This document shows, piece by piece, positions 32,578-40,316 of a stretch of DNA of 64,000 bases. Position numbers and translations under genes: made by a program. Origin of the DNA: Chryseobacterium sp. OSA05B (GTDB lineage: Bacteria; Bacteroidota; Bacteroidia; Flavobacteriales; Weeksellaceae); assembly GCF_019970065.1 (NCBI RefSeq), contig NZ_JAHXYH010000006.1:204047-268046 (forward strand), written 5' to 3'. The notes beneath the pieces are model-generated. The model saw only the letters and a program-made list of their open reading frames with translations, did not search any database and was not told the origin of the DNA. Position 1 is the stretch's first letter. The number at the start of each line of letters is the position of its first letter.

Positions 32578-35106
32578 ATGATGTTAAATAACAACTCTAA
32601 ATATTACAACCTTTTTTTTCTGCTTTTTATATCCACTCTTACGTATGCCCAAAACACAGCAAACGGAAGGATTACAGATGCAAAAACCAATAAAGAAATC
32701 ACTGGTGTAGATATTTTTATCAATGACCATACTGAACCTGCCCTGAAGACCTCCGTGGGAAGCTTCACAGTTCAGTCTGACAGTATTATTACTAAACTAA
32801 AATTTTCGAAAAAGAATTATTCTACGGAAACAGTGACTGTTACTCCGGAAAATGCTCAAAATGTCTTCGTGAAACTTTCACAGGAGAAGGTAAGCACCAT
32901 CGATGAAATTGTGATCCACAACGAAAAACCTAAATATAAAAATAAGAAGGAAAACCCTGCCTACGCGATCATGCAGGAAGTGTGGAAAAGAAAAAGAAAT
33001 AACGGTTTAGAAAAATTCGATACCTATACTTACAAAGAGTACGAAAAGATTCAGTTTGACGCTAACAATCTGGACAGCGCTTTCATGAGTAAGAAAATCT
33101 TCAATAAACTGGATTTTATCTTTGAGTATGCAGATTCTACAGCCAGTGGAAAAATAGGGCTTCCTATCTTCCTGAATGAATCGATCTATGAAAATTTCGG
33201 AGAAAACAAACCCGGAAAAAAGACAAAAAGATTACTGGTCGCTCAGAAGACTTCAGGATTCCAGGATAACCAGGTAATCACCATTACTGCTAAAAACCTT
33301 TACAGGGATATTAATATTTACGATAACACCTTAAATTATTTTGATATCGGATTTCCAAGTCCTGTAGGCTCAAACGGTTTCAGCACTTACGATTATAATT
33401 TAACAGATACGATTTCCATTCGTGGTGAAAATGCCTACAAGATCAGATATCAGCCCAAAAGAAAAGAGGTTCTGGCGTTCCAGGGCTATCTTTATATAGA
33501 CACGGACAGCTATGCGGTTTTGGGGGCGACTTTAAAATCTACACAGAAAATCAACGTTAACTTTATCAACAGTATTTCCACAGAGCTGGAATATGATAAT
33601 CCGGATGAAAATACATTTCTGCCGAAAAAGTTTATCACAGAGATCGAACTTACCCCTTTCGCCAAAAAGAGAACTTCTAAAAGTATTATCGCAAAACGTT
33701 CGGTAGATTATTCACAATATGAATTCAACAAGCCTATTGACGACAAAACCTTTACACGAAAAGCAGAAGAGTACGACGCAAAATTTGTGGATAAAGACGA
33801 TGCATACTGGGTAAAAGCAAGACCGGATTCATTATCCAAAGCCGAGCAGGGCGTTTATGAAATGCTTGACAGACTTCAACAAACTCCAAAATTCAACCGT
33901 ATCGTAAAAATTTACGAAACGCTGGCATCTGGGTACTACAATGCTTTTAAAGGCATTGATATCGGTCCTATTTTTTCAATTTATGGGAAAAATGAAGTGG
34001 AAGGCGACAGAATAAGATTGGGAGCGAGAACTTATTTCGGGCAAAATGACCCATGGAGAGTTCAGTTTTATACAGCTTATGGCTTTAAGGATCAAAAGGT
34101 GAAATATGGAGCTGAAGCACGCTATATGTTCAACAGAGTCAACCGGTTTATGATCGGAGCAGGGACTAAACGGGATATTGAACAGCTCGGAGTACAGCTT
34201 ACCACCGATGACGGAATTATGGCGCGTACTTTTGCCTCTTCTACCCTTTTTGCAAGAGGAGAAAATGCGTCTTTAAGCTCCATTAACAAGACTAATATTT
34301 TCGCTTCCATTGAGCCATGGAAAAACTTCCAGGTAAGAGTGGACGGAACTTTACAGAGTATTAAATCTGCCAATCCCGAGAAATTCAGCCTGATGTACTT
34401 CCGCGATGGTGATTTACGCAAAACCCTTAATGATTCTCACGTTACCCTTAGCTTAATCGCCAGACCAGGCGCCAAATTCTCCCAGACCGGCGTAGACCGC
34501 TATGAGCACGGAACATTGGCACCAACGATCATCCTGAAATATACAAGAGGAATTGAAGGCCTTTTCAACGGTGACTTCAATTATAACAGACTTCAGTTCA
34601 TGTTCTACAAACCTGTTTTGATGGGAAGCTGGGGTAAAACCCTTGTGAGCTTTGAGGCTGGAAAAACGTTCGATACCGTTCCTTTAGCTCTGCAAAACGT
34701 GGTTCCCGGAAACCAGTCTTACAGTTTAGCACAGAACACTTTTGCGCAGCTTAACTATTATGAATTTGTAGCGGACACCTATACAACCCTTCACCTTGAA
34801 CATCATTTCAATGGAAAGATTTTATCATATATCCCATTGATCAAGAAACTGAAGCTTAGAGAAATCGCATTTATCAGAAGCGCGTACGGAACTTTAAGCG
34901 ATGCTTCCAAAGCCATCAACGTAGATGGATTTAAATATTCGGCACCAAGTGAGCAGGTCTATTTTGAATACGGATTCGGGATTGAAAACATCGGAATCGG
35001 AAACCTGAGAATTTTCAGGGTAGATTTTAACTGGAGAGGAAATTACCTTGACAGACCGGACATCTCAACATTTGGAGTAAAAGCCGGATTCCAGGTAGGA
35101 TTTTAA
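32578..35106 (+). CDS. DUF5686 / carboxypeptidase-regulatory-like outer membrane protein
   Basis: The 842-residue protein has a signal peptide (LFFLLFISTLTYAQ) and an N-terminal CarboxypepD_reg-like domain (NGRITDAKTNKEITGVDIFI). The long DUF5686 region follows (NPAYAIMQEVWKRKRNNGLEKFDTYTYKEYEK). The C-terminal ~350 residues are barrel-like strands ending in VKAGFQVGF with a terminal Phe, as in outer-membrane proteins. Function unknown. It is the first gene right of the candidate origin. Confidence 0.88.
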   Translation: MMLNNNSKYYNLFFLLFISTLTYAQNTANGRITDAKTNKEITGVDIFINDHTEPALKTSVGSFTVQSDSIITKLKFSKKNYSTETVTVTPENAQNVFVKLSQEKVSTIDEIVIHNEKPKYKNKKENPAYAIMQEVWKRKRNNGLEKFDTYTYKEYEKIQFDANNLDSAFMSKKIFNKLDFIFEYADSTASGKIGLPIFLNESIYENFGENKPGKKTKRLLVAQKTSGFQDNQVITITAKNLYRDINIYDNTLNYFDIGFPSPVGSNGFSTYDYNLTDTISIRGENAYKIRYQPKRKEVLAFQGYLYIDTDSYAVLGATLKSTQKINVNFINSISTELEYDNPDENTFLPKKFITEIELTPFAKKRTSKSIIAKRSVDYSQYEFNKPIDDKTFTRKAEEYDAKFVDKDDAYWVKARPDSLSKAEQGVYEMLDRLQQTPKFNRIVKIYETLASGYYNAFKGIDIGPIFSIYGKNEVEGDRIRLGARTYFGQNDPWRVQFYTAYGFKDQKVKYGAEARYMFNRVNRFMIGAGTKRDIEQLGVQLTTDDGIMARTFASSTLFARGENASLSSINKTNIFASIEPWKNFQVRVDGTLQSIKSANPEKFSLMYFRDGDLRKTLNDSHVTLSLIARPGAKFSQTGVDRYEHGTLAPTIILKYTRGIEGLFNGDFNYNRLQFMFYKPVLMGSWGKTLVSFEAGKTFDTVPLALQNVVPGNQSYSLAQNTFAQLNYYEFVADTYTTLHLEHHFNGKILSYIPLIKKLKLREIAFIRSAYGTLSDASKAINVDGFKYSAPSEQVYFEYGFGIENIGIGNLRIFRVDFNWRGNYLDRPDISTFGVKAGFQVGF

Positions 35107-35118
35107 TCATAAGATAGG

Positions 35119-35155
35119 AACGGGCTGCATCTTCAAAGACGCAGCCCGTTTTTAT
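35119..35155 (+). terminator. Terminator after DUF5686 gene
   Basis: The perfect 10-bp arms AACGGGCTGC and GCAGCCCGTT enclose 12 nt and are followed by TTT. The hairpin also faces the peptide unit converging from the right. Confidence 0.75.
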
Positions 35156-35185
35156 TAAAGTTCATGAGCAATGAATATAGTGATG

Positions 35186-35353
35186 TTATATTGGACATTC
35201 GCAACCGTCATCAACATAAAGCAGACAACGCATTTTCTGTAAAGGCGTCATTCCGCACCAGATATCACATGAGGTAATTGGGTTTGGCGGGCACAATCCT
35301 CCTCCGTTAATTTGCTTAAGATGTTTCTTGGTTAGTTTCTTTAAATTTTTCAT
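35186..35353 (-). CDS. GG-leader Cys-rich peptide A (bacteriocin-like)
   Basis: This 55-residue peptide opens with the leader MKNLKKLTKKHLKQINGG, a double glycine at residues 17-18, and continues with a 37-residue core. Six cysteines lie at residues 21, 29, 33, 43, 51 and 53. The core has CPP at its start, D-x-WC in the middle and an acidic stretch YVDDG before C-x-C. It follows peptide B by 41 nt and is the second gene of the left unit. In Chryseobacterium such genes are usually called bacteriocin-like proteins. GG leaders are normally cut by C39-peptidase ABC exporters; none is encoded here. Confidence 0.75.
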   Translation of the reverse strand: MKNLKKLTKKHLKQINGGGLCPPNPITSCDIWCGMTPLQKMRCLLYVDDGCECPI

Positions 35354-35394
35354 AACTATTTAGTTTTATTTATTTTTTTAACATTAAATCATCA

Positions 35395-35565
35395 TCAGAT
35401 ACAATACTCACAAGACTCATCAAAATCCCGCAAACAATGTATTTTTTGCCAAGGTGTTAATCTACACCATGTATCACATGACTTGCTTGGAGTAGGAGGG
35501 CACTGTCCTGCACCTCCGTTAATACTTTTTAAATTCTTCTTGGTCAATTTTTTCAAATTTTTCAT
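35395..35565 (-). CDS. GG-leader Cys-rich peptide B (bacteriocin-like)
   Basis: I start at ATG 35565, which gives the family leader MKNLKKLTKKNLKSINGG; the longer open frame above it lies in the leader RNA. The peptide has 56 residues with cysteines at 22, 30, 34, 44, 52 and 55. The core shares CPP, SCD-x-WC, LTP-x-QK and a basic LRD/FDES stretch with peptide A. It is first in the left unit, preceded by promoter box 35641-35648 and the 28-nt leader element at 35588-35615. Confidence 0.78.
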   Translation of the reverse strand: MKNLKKLTKKNLKSINGGAGQCPPTPSKSCDTWCRLTPWQKIHCLRDFDESCEYCI

Positions 35566-35587
35566 AGGTATTGTATTTATTTGTGCG

Positions 35588-35615
35588 CCTACTCTCAATA
35601 CTTTTCGGCTTTCGC
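35588..35615 (-). promoter_or_regulatory. 28-nt conserved leader element, copy 2
   Basis: In the sense (minus) direction it reads GCGAAAG-CCGAAAAG-TATTG-AGAGTAGG, 22 nt before the peptide B ATG. The words CCGAAAAG and AGAGTAGG and the overall length are identical in the copies at 36156 and 63159. It lies within the transcribed leader, downstream of the promoter box at 35641. Confidence 0.6.
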
Positions 35616-35640
35616 TAGTCAATTTCATCTGATTATTAAG

Positions 35641-35648
35641 CAAATATA
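35641..35648 (-). promoter_or_regulatory. -7 promoter element for peptides B-A
   Basis: Read on minus the box is TATATTTG. About 45 nt around and upstream of it (to 35690) is nearly identical to the region upstream of peptide D (36209-36255), so the promoter was duplicated with the genes. Confidence 0.6.
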
Positions 35649-35714
35649 AAAATATTTCACCATAGTTGGAATATTAACGAAAATATTTATTCCAGAAAAA
35701 AACCTCCAAAAAAA

Positions 35715-35732
35715 CCTCAGCTTATGCTGAGG
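35715..35732 (-). terminator. Terminator after peptides D-C
   Basis: The arms CCTCAGC and GCTGAGG around TTAT are followed on minus by GTTTTTTTG. It separates the right peptide unit from the promoter of the left one. Confidence 0.75.
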
Positions 35733-35756
35733 CCATTTTCAATAACTTTATTTATG

Positions 35757-35924
35757 TTAACATCCGCATGGATCCGGATCCATAACCATGTTAGGACATC
35801 TAAGTCTCTGCTGTGGAGTCCATGAACACCATTCTCCGCAGGTTGTTGCAGGTGGCGGGCAAGCCAAAGCTCCTCCTTCTATTGTTCTCAATTGCTTTTT
35901 AGATAATTTTCTTAAATTTTTCAT
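35757..35924 (-). CDS. GG-leader Cys-rich peptide C (bacteriocin-like)
   Basis: The 55-residue peptide has the leader MKNLRKLSKKQLRTIEGG (GG at 17-18) and cysteines at 22, 29, 33, 43, 53 and 55. The core contains CPPPATTCGEWCSWTP and ends DPDPCGC. It is second in the right unit, 43 nt after peptide D, mirroring the B-A spacing of 41 nt. It is the most diverged of the four in the leader (R for K at 5, E for N at 16). Confidence 0.75.
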   Translation of the reverse strand: MKNLRKLSKKQLRTIEGGALACPPPATTCGEWCSWTPQQRLRCPNMVMDPDPCGC

Positions 35925-35967
35925 ACTAGTTTTGTTTTAAATTGGTTTTGATTTCTTTGAACAAAGA

Positions 35968-36132
35968 TTAGCAGTCACAAGGCATATCAAGTACAGCATT
36001 TAAGCAATGTGCTTTTTGCCACACACTCCATGAGCACCATTCCGAGCACCAGTTAGCTAAAGGAGGACATCTTTCTGCACCTCCATTGATGTCCTTCAGA
36101 TTTTTCTTCGTTAGTTTCTTCAGATTTTTCAT
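35968..36132 (-). CDS. GG-leader Cys-rich peptide D (bacteriocin-like)
   Basis: The 54-residue peptide has the leader MKNLKKLTKKNLKDINGG and cysteines at 22, 29, 33, 43, 52 and 54. The core reads CPPLANWCSEWCSWSVWQK, then AHCLNAVLDMPCDC, with four tryptophans. It is first in the right unit, preceded by the 28-nt element (36156-36183) and promoter box (36209-36216). Across A-D the spacing C2-x3-C3-x9-C4 is invariant. Confidence 0.78.
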   Translation of the reverse strand: MKNLKKLTKKNLKDINGGAERCPPLANWCSEWCSWSVWQKAHCLNAVLDMPCDC

Positions 36133-36155
36133 AATAATTTGTTTTAATTTGTTGG

Positions 36156-36183
36156 CCTACTCTATACGCTTTTCGGCATCCGC
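36156..36183 (-). promoter_or_regulatory. 28-nt conserved leader element, copy 1
   Basis: In the sense (minus) direction it reads GCGGATG-CCGAAAAG-CGTAT-AGAGTAGG, ending 23 nt before the peptide D ATG. It shares length, CCGAAAAG and AGAGTAGG with the copies at 35588 and 63159. A small CGG-ATG-CCG hairpin is possible in this copy and in copy 3 but is broken in copy 2. Confidence 0.6.
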
Positions 36184-36208
36184 AAATGATTTGTTATTTG
36201 ATAGTTAA

Positions 36209-36216
36209 CAAATATA
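36209..36216 (-). promoter_or_regulatory. -7 promoter element for peptides D-C
   Basis: Read on minus the box is TATATTTG, 76 nt before the peptide D ATG. Its flanks match those of the box at 35641. Confidence 0.6.
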
Positions 36217-36283
36217 TAAATATTTCACAATAATTGGAATATTAACGAAAATATTTTTGCAATCGATGCATATAGACATAAAA

Positions 36284-36307
36284 AAACCTCAGCAAATGCC
36301 GAGGTTT
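36284..36307 (-). terminator. Terminator after rplU-rpmA
   Basis: The arms AAACCTC and GAGGTTT enclose a partly paired inner part and are followed on minus by TTTTATG. It lies 26 nt past the rpmA stop. Confidence 0.75.
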
Positions 36308-36332
36308 AGTTTTTTATAAAACGCTTAAATGA

Positions 36333-36590
36333 TTATGCGTTTGCTTCTACAGATACGAAAGATCTGTTGTTTGCTTTCTTTCTGAAAACTACTTTACCGT
36401 CTACTAGTGCAAACAAAGTGTGGTCTTTACCCATACCCACGTTTTCACCCGGGTGGTGCTGAGTACCTCTTTGTCTGATAATAATATTTCCGGCAATAGC
36501 TTCTTGTCCACCGAAAATCTTCACACCTAATCTCTTAGAGTGAGACTCTCTACCGTTCTTGGAACTACCGACTCCTTTCTTGTGTGCCAT
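36333..36590 (-). CDS. rpmA: 50S ribosomal protein L27
   Basis: The 85-residue protein has the L27 sequence MAHKKGVGSSKNGRESHSKR, KIFGGQEAIAGNIIIRQRGT and HPGENVGMGKDHTLFA. It sits near the peptidyl-transferase centre. No N-terminal cleavage extension (as in Firmicutes) is present. It is the second gene after rplU, 12 nt apart. Confidence 0.97.
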   Translation of the reverse strand: MAHKKGVGSSKNGRESHSKRLGVKIFGGQEAIAGNIIIRQRGTQHHPGENVGMGKDHTLFALVDGKVVFRKKANNRSFVSVEANA

Positions 36591-36602
36591 TTTATTACTG
36601 GA

Positions 36603-37178
36603 TTATTTGTTAAGTGCTTTAAATGTATCAATATTCTTAACGATAGCAGCATCTACTTCTTCGTGAGTAAGAATAGTTTTTTCTAATTCAACTTTAACTG
36701 CTTTACCTAAAGTAATTAAAGTTTCTCTGTTTTCTTTAGACTGAGACAAGTTGTTTTTCTTCAAGTGATAGTTCAGCTCGTGATCTTCACTAAAGTTAAC
36801 AGTTGCGTTGTCTGAAAGAACTTCAGCTTTCACAGTTTCTTTTTTAGCAGCTTTCTTAGAACCTCCTTCAAAACCAGTGATACCAGTGATTTTAATTTGA
36901 GTTAAAGATTGTCTGTGACCGTTTTTAACTTGGTAACCTTTTCTTCTTTTCTTTTTGAAAACGATTACTTTATCAGCTTTTACGTGGTCTAGGATCTCTG
37001 CATCTACAGTGATTCCGCTTACAGCTGGGGCGCCAACAGTGATTGAACCGTTTACAGTAAGAAGAATTTTATCAAAAGAAACTTTGTCTCCTTTTTCTCC
37101 TTTTAAACGGTTTACAAACAACTTCTGGTCTTGCTCAACTTTATATTGAAGCCCTGCTATTTCTACAATTGCAAACAT
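36603..37178 (-). CDS. rplU: 50S ribosomal protein L21 with long C-terminal extension
   Basis: The first ~103 residues are a normal L21 (MFAIVEIAGLQYKVEQDQKL, VNGSITVGAPAV, KVIVFKKKRRKGYQVKNGHRQSLTQIKI). About 85 more follow: a Lys/Ala hinge (GGSKKAAKKETVKAEV), then a predicted helical region (FSEDHELNYHLKKNN, ENRETLITLGKAVKVELEKT, EEVDAAIVKNIDTFKALNK). The total of 191 is nearly double the usual length. Long L21 proteins occur in Flavobacteriia; the role of the extra part is unknown. Confidence 0.95.
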   Translation of the reverse strand: MFAIVEIAGLQYKVEQDQKLFVNRLKGEKGDKVSFDKILLTVNGSITVGAPAVSGITVDAEILDHVKADKVIVFKKKRRKGYQVKNGHRQSLTQIKITGITGFEGGSKKAAKKETVKAEVLSDNATVNFSEDHELNYHLKKNNLSQSKENRETLITLGKAVKVELEKTILTHEEVDAAIVKNIDTFKALNK

Positions 37179-37572
37179 TGTTTATAAATTTTTAGTTATT
37201 TCGAGGTGCAAATATATGAATAAATTTCTAAATAGCTTGCAATCAGATCTGTATTTTTCAAGAAAAACAATTTATGGTCTTTGAACGCGTTCCCAGTTGT
37301 AAAATATTCATTCACAAACAGATTTTAACAAAGAACGTTTTCTTCTTACAACCATTACTCAATGGCATAATCCTACGTATTTCTTAGTTATTTCAAAGCA
37401 CAAACAAAAAATTTATGTATAAATTTCTACACACATTTACAATTAGGTTTATTTTTTTCATAAAACTCAAATAAAAAGATAAATTCACTATGGTTTGAAT
37501 AATTTTTGTCATTAAAGTGCTGATAATTATCAGATAATTTTATACCTTCGTTATCACCAAAAAATATTTTAT
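37179..37572. other. Intergenic region with rplU promoter and a diverged copy of it
   Basis: These 394 bases hold no gene. The rplU promoter box TATATTTG (minus) is at 37209-37216. A segment around it, 37192-37244 (ttagttatttc ... aatttcta ... caat), recurs in diverged form at 37384-37444, about 190 bp upstream, without an intact box. The right end is AT-rich leader for the metallopeptidase gene. Confidence 0.45.
37209..37216 (-). promoter_or_regulatory. -7 promoter element for rplU-rpmA
   Basis: Read on minus the box is TATATTTG, 31 nt before the rplU ATG. A TTG lies 23 nt further upstream, slightly long for the consensus. Confidence 0.55.
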
Positions 37573-38460
37573 ATGAAAAGAAACTTCAAATTCTGCCTGT
37601 TGGCAGGAGCCATTGCCGCTTTCTCACTATCAGCGTGCCGCGATGACAAAATGGAGGAATCTGTTCTTCCTGAATCTCAATCTGCAAGCGCCAAGCTTGA
37701 ACAACCCGGAGACCTTGAAAAGAGTTGTTCATATGTAGACCAGTACTGGAGCTCATCTGCAGTTTTGAAAACCACCCTCTCTACTTCTACAGACACCAAC
37801 TTTATGAATGCTCAAATGACTAAGATTGCAAGTCTTTGGGGAAGAAGTAATCCAACACTTCGTTTTGTAGATGATCCATCCAATTTCAATTCCACTTACA
37901 ATGCAATCTCGTATTCGACAGGGAAAATTTATTATGGATATGCCATTTATGCTGATGCTAAAAACAAAGGCGGAGATATTGTCAATGCCATGATCCTGGC
38001 TCACGAATATGGTCACCAACTCCAGTATATCTTTAATCTTCCTACCGTAAATGAATCTACTGCAAGACCAAACGAACTGGAAGCAGACGGTTTCGCGGGC
38101 TATTACCTACGAAGACCAAACGGTTATAATAAAACGAATTTCGCTGAAATTGCCGCTGCTTATGAATTCGCACAAAGCATCGGAGATTACCAGACTAACA
38201 GTGCCAACCACCACGGAACTCCTCCACAAAGAAGATCTGCCGTGCGTTTAGGTTTCCTTTTAGGACAGTATGACCTGAATGCAGCTAATTTCGATTATAA
38301 CTTCTTCTATTATTATCAGGGAGTATTAAACGGAACATATAAAATGGGCAAGAACTCTATAAATCCGGAGATCGATGCTTATATGAGCCAGTACATGGAT
38401 GAACTTAGAAAAATCCAGAATGGAGAAATCTCTGCAGAAGAATTTAAGCAACTTAAATAA
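37573..38460 (+). CDS. Neutral zinc metallopeptidase lipoprotein
   Basis: The 295-residue protein has a lipoprotein signal (AGAIAAFSLSAC). Its protease core carries HEYGHQLQ, a HExxH zinc motif, followed 20-odd residues later by ELEADGFAGYYLRR, whose Glu is the third ligand; HGTPPQRRSAVRLGFLLGQY closes the domain. This motif order fits the putative neutral zinc metallopeptidase family (YpfJ-like). It should act in the periplasm or at the cell surface. Confidence 0.85.
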   Translation: MKRNFKFCLLAGAIAAFSLSACRDDKMEESVLPESQSASAKLEQPGDLEKSCSYVDQYWSSSAVLKTTLSTSTDTNFMNAQMTKIASLWGRSNPTLRFVDDPSNFNSTYNAISYSTGKIYYGYAIYADAKNKGGDIVNAMILAHEYGHQLQYIFNLPTVNESTARPNELEADGFAGYYLRRPNGYNKTNFAEIAAAYEFAQSIGDYQTNSANHHGTPPQRRSAVRLGFLLGQYDLNAANFDYNFFYYYQGVLNGTYKMGKNSINPEIDAYMSQYMDELRKIQNGEISAEEFKQLK

Positions 38461-38488
38461 ACATTCATTTTTAGCATATTTAACAAAG

Positions 38489-38517
38489 GAGGCAGGCAGC
38501 GATGTCCTGCCTCTTTT
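38489..38517 (+). terminator. Intrinsic terminator
   Basis: The arms GAGGCAGG and CCTGCCTC enclose CAGCGATGT and are followed by TTTTATTTTT. It lies 28 nt after the metallopeptidase stop. Confidence 0.8.
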
Positions 38518-38573
38518 ATTTTTATCAATAAATCTCCCAAAGTTTATTTACTTTTGAAACATATCCTACGACA

Positions 38574-39662
38574 ATGAACAGAGATCTCTACATTGATTTT
38601 GCCAAGGGAATGGCAACCCTTTCCATCATATTCATCCATACCGCTTTCTGGTCCGGCCAGTTTTACATTCCTGCGGACGTCAGGGTATTTTCTCTGGTAT
38701 TTGATGTAGCGCTTTTTTACGCTTTAAGTGGAATTACGTCCGGATCAAACGTAGAAAAGACATTTTACAGGCTCTTAAAACTTCAGATCACCTATATGAT
38801 CTTTGTGACCTTCCTGTTCTTTATGGATTATTTTTTCAAGGTTTTCGGGCTCACCTTCTTTTCCATGGAATGGCTCCAGAGTTTTTATTCAACATTCGGA
38901 TCAAAATACGCCACAACGGGTGTTTCCGATATTCCACAATGGCAGAATCTGGGAAACTGGTACCTTCACCAATATACCAATGCGGATACCTTCCCCGTGG
39001 TCATGGGAAGTTTCTGGTATCTGAAAGTTTATTTTATTCTGGCTGTTTTCGGAGTTCTGATCTTAAGATTTTTTCCAAAACACGTCAACTGGTTCATCGG
39101 ACTTTGCGTTGCCTTGACTTTAGTATTCAATATTTTTCCAGAAATTTACCCGAACGGCCAAGTGGGATACGTCGCTTTTTACCTCACAATCTTTTTAATT
39201 GCCAACAGAATGCGGGGCAAACAAATCCCGGTTAAACTAATCCCCGTCCTGTATGCAATCGTTGCAGCAGCTTTGATCTGGATGTTCTGGTACTATGGAA
39301 GTGAGATATTTTATAAAATCAACAAAAATAAGTTCCCTCCTAAAATTCCTTATATCATATGGTCATTATTCTCTCTTACCACGTTATTTGTGCTTTATAA
39401 CAGATTAAAAATTACAAAAGAGAACTTCGTCACCCATATAGGGAAGAATGCCATCTTCTTTTACTTTGCTCAGGGAATAAGCTCATCGCTGGTGTACTTT
39501 ATCGTTGTTGCTCTAAAAGAAAATATGTCCTGGTGGATGCTGATGGTTCTCATTTATATCATCAATGTTATTCTTGCTTTCATGATCGCTGCTGGATTAA
39601 AAAAAGTAGACGATCTGGGTTGGAAAATTTTAGCCTTTTTAAGAAAAAAAACCGCTTCTTAA
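38574..39662 (+). CDS. Acyltransferase family 3 membrane protein
   Basis: The 362-residue protein has about ten hydrophobic segments. It starts RDLYIDFAKGMATLSIIFIHTAFWSG, where the His after the first helix is the conserved residue of the OafA/WecH-type acyltransferase-3 family. These enzymes acylate surface sugars. It stands alone, 75 nt ahead of miaE, so the substrate is unknown. Confidence 0.8.
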   Translation: MNRDLYIDFAKGMATLSIIFIHTAFWSGQFYIPADVRVFSLVFDVALFYALSGITSGSNVEKTFYRLLKLQITYMIFVTFLFFMDYFFKVFGLTFFSMEWLQSFYSTFGSKYATTGVSDIPQWQNLGNWYLHQYTNADTFPVVMGSFWYLKVYFILAVFGVLILRFFPKHVNWFIGLCVALTLVFNIFPEIYPNGQVGYVAFYLTIFLIANRMRGKQIPVKLIPVLYAIVAAALIWMFWYYGSEIFYKINKNKFPPKIPYIIWSLFSLTTLFVLYNRLKITKENFVTHIGKNAIFFYFAQGISSSLVYFIVVALKENMSWWMLMVLIYIINVILAFMIAAGLKKVDDLGWKILAFLRKKTAS

Positions 39663-39737
39663 CAGATTAACAGCCAATTTGAAATAAAATAATCTTTATT
39701 ATCGCAATTTATTTTAATTTTACAAAAAATTCAAAAC

Positions 39738-40316
39738 ATGTTTAAGTTGAAACTTCCTACCGATCCAAGGTGGGCAAATATTGCAGAAGGAAACATAGGA
39801 GAAATTTTAACGGATCATGCGTGGTGCGAGCAGAAAGCCACAACCAATGCCATCAGCTTGATCAATATGCTCCCAGAACACCCGGAAATCGTCACGGAAC
39901 TTATTGCCATTGCGCAGGAAGAACTTGACCATTTCAGTCAGGTGCACGAAATCATCAAAAAAAGGGGATTAGTTTTCGGAAAGGCCAGAAAAGATGATTA
40001 TGTAAATGAACTGGCTAAATTTGTTGTTCAGGGAAGCAGAGAAGATCTGATTGTTGATAAACTGCTTTTCGCGGCCATGATTGAAGCAAGAAGCTGCGAA
40101 AGATTCAAAGTACTGACGGAAAATATCAAAGACGAAGAGCTTAAAGTTTTTTATAAAGAACTCATGATCTCGGAAGCTAATCACTATACCACTTTTATTG
40201 GTTTCGCAAGACAACTTGGCGATATTGAAAAAGTAAACAAGCGCTGGGAAGAATGGCTGGAATATGAAGCCAGCATTATCAAATCTTACGGAAACAAAGA
40301 AACCATCCACGGATAA
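39738..40316 (+). CDS. miaE: tRNA 2-methylthio-N6-isopentenyladenosine hydroxylase
   Basis: The 192-residue protein is a non-heme diiron hydroxylase. Ligand motifs are visible as LTDHAWCEQKATTNA, EELDHFSQVHEII, EARSCERFKVL and ELMISEANHYTTFI, the E/ExxH pairs of MiaE. It hydroxylates ms2i6A37 to ms2io6A37 after MiaB (encoded at 10325 here). The next frame begins within its last 53 bases. Confidence 0.92.
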   Translation: MFKLKLPTDPRWANIAEGNIGEILTDHAWCEQKATTNAISLINMLPEHPEIVTELIAIAQEELDHFSQVHEIIKKRGLVFGKARKDDYVNELAKFVVQGSREDLIVDKLLFAAMIEARSCERFKVLTENIKDEELKVFYKELMISEANHYTTFIGFARQLGDIEKVNKRWEEWLEYEASIIKSYGNKETIHG

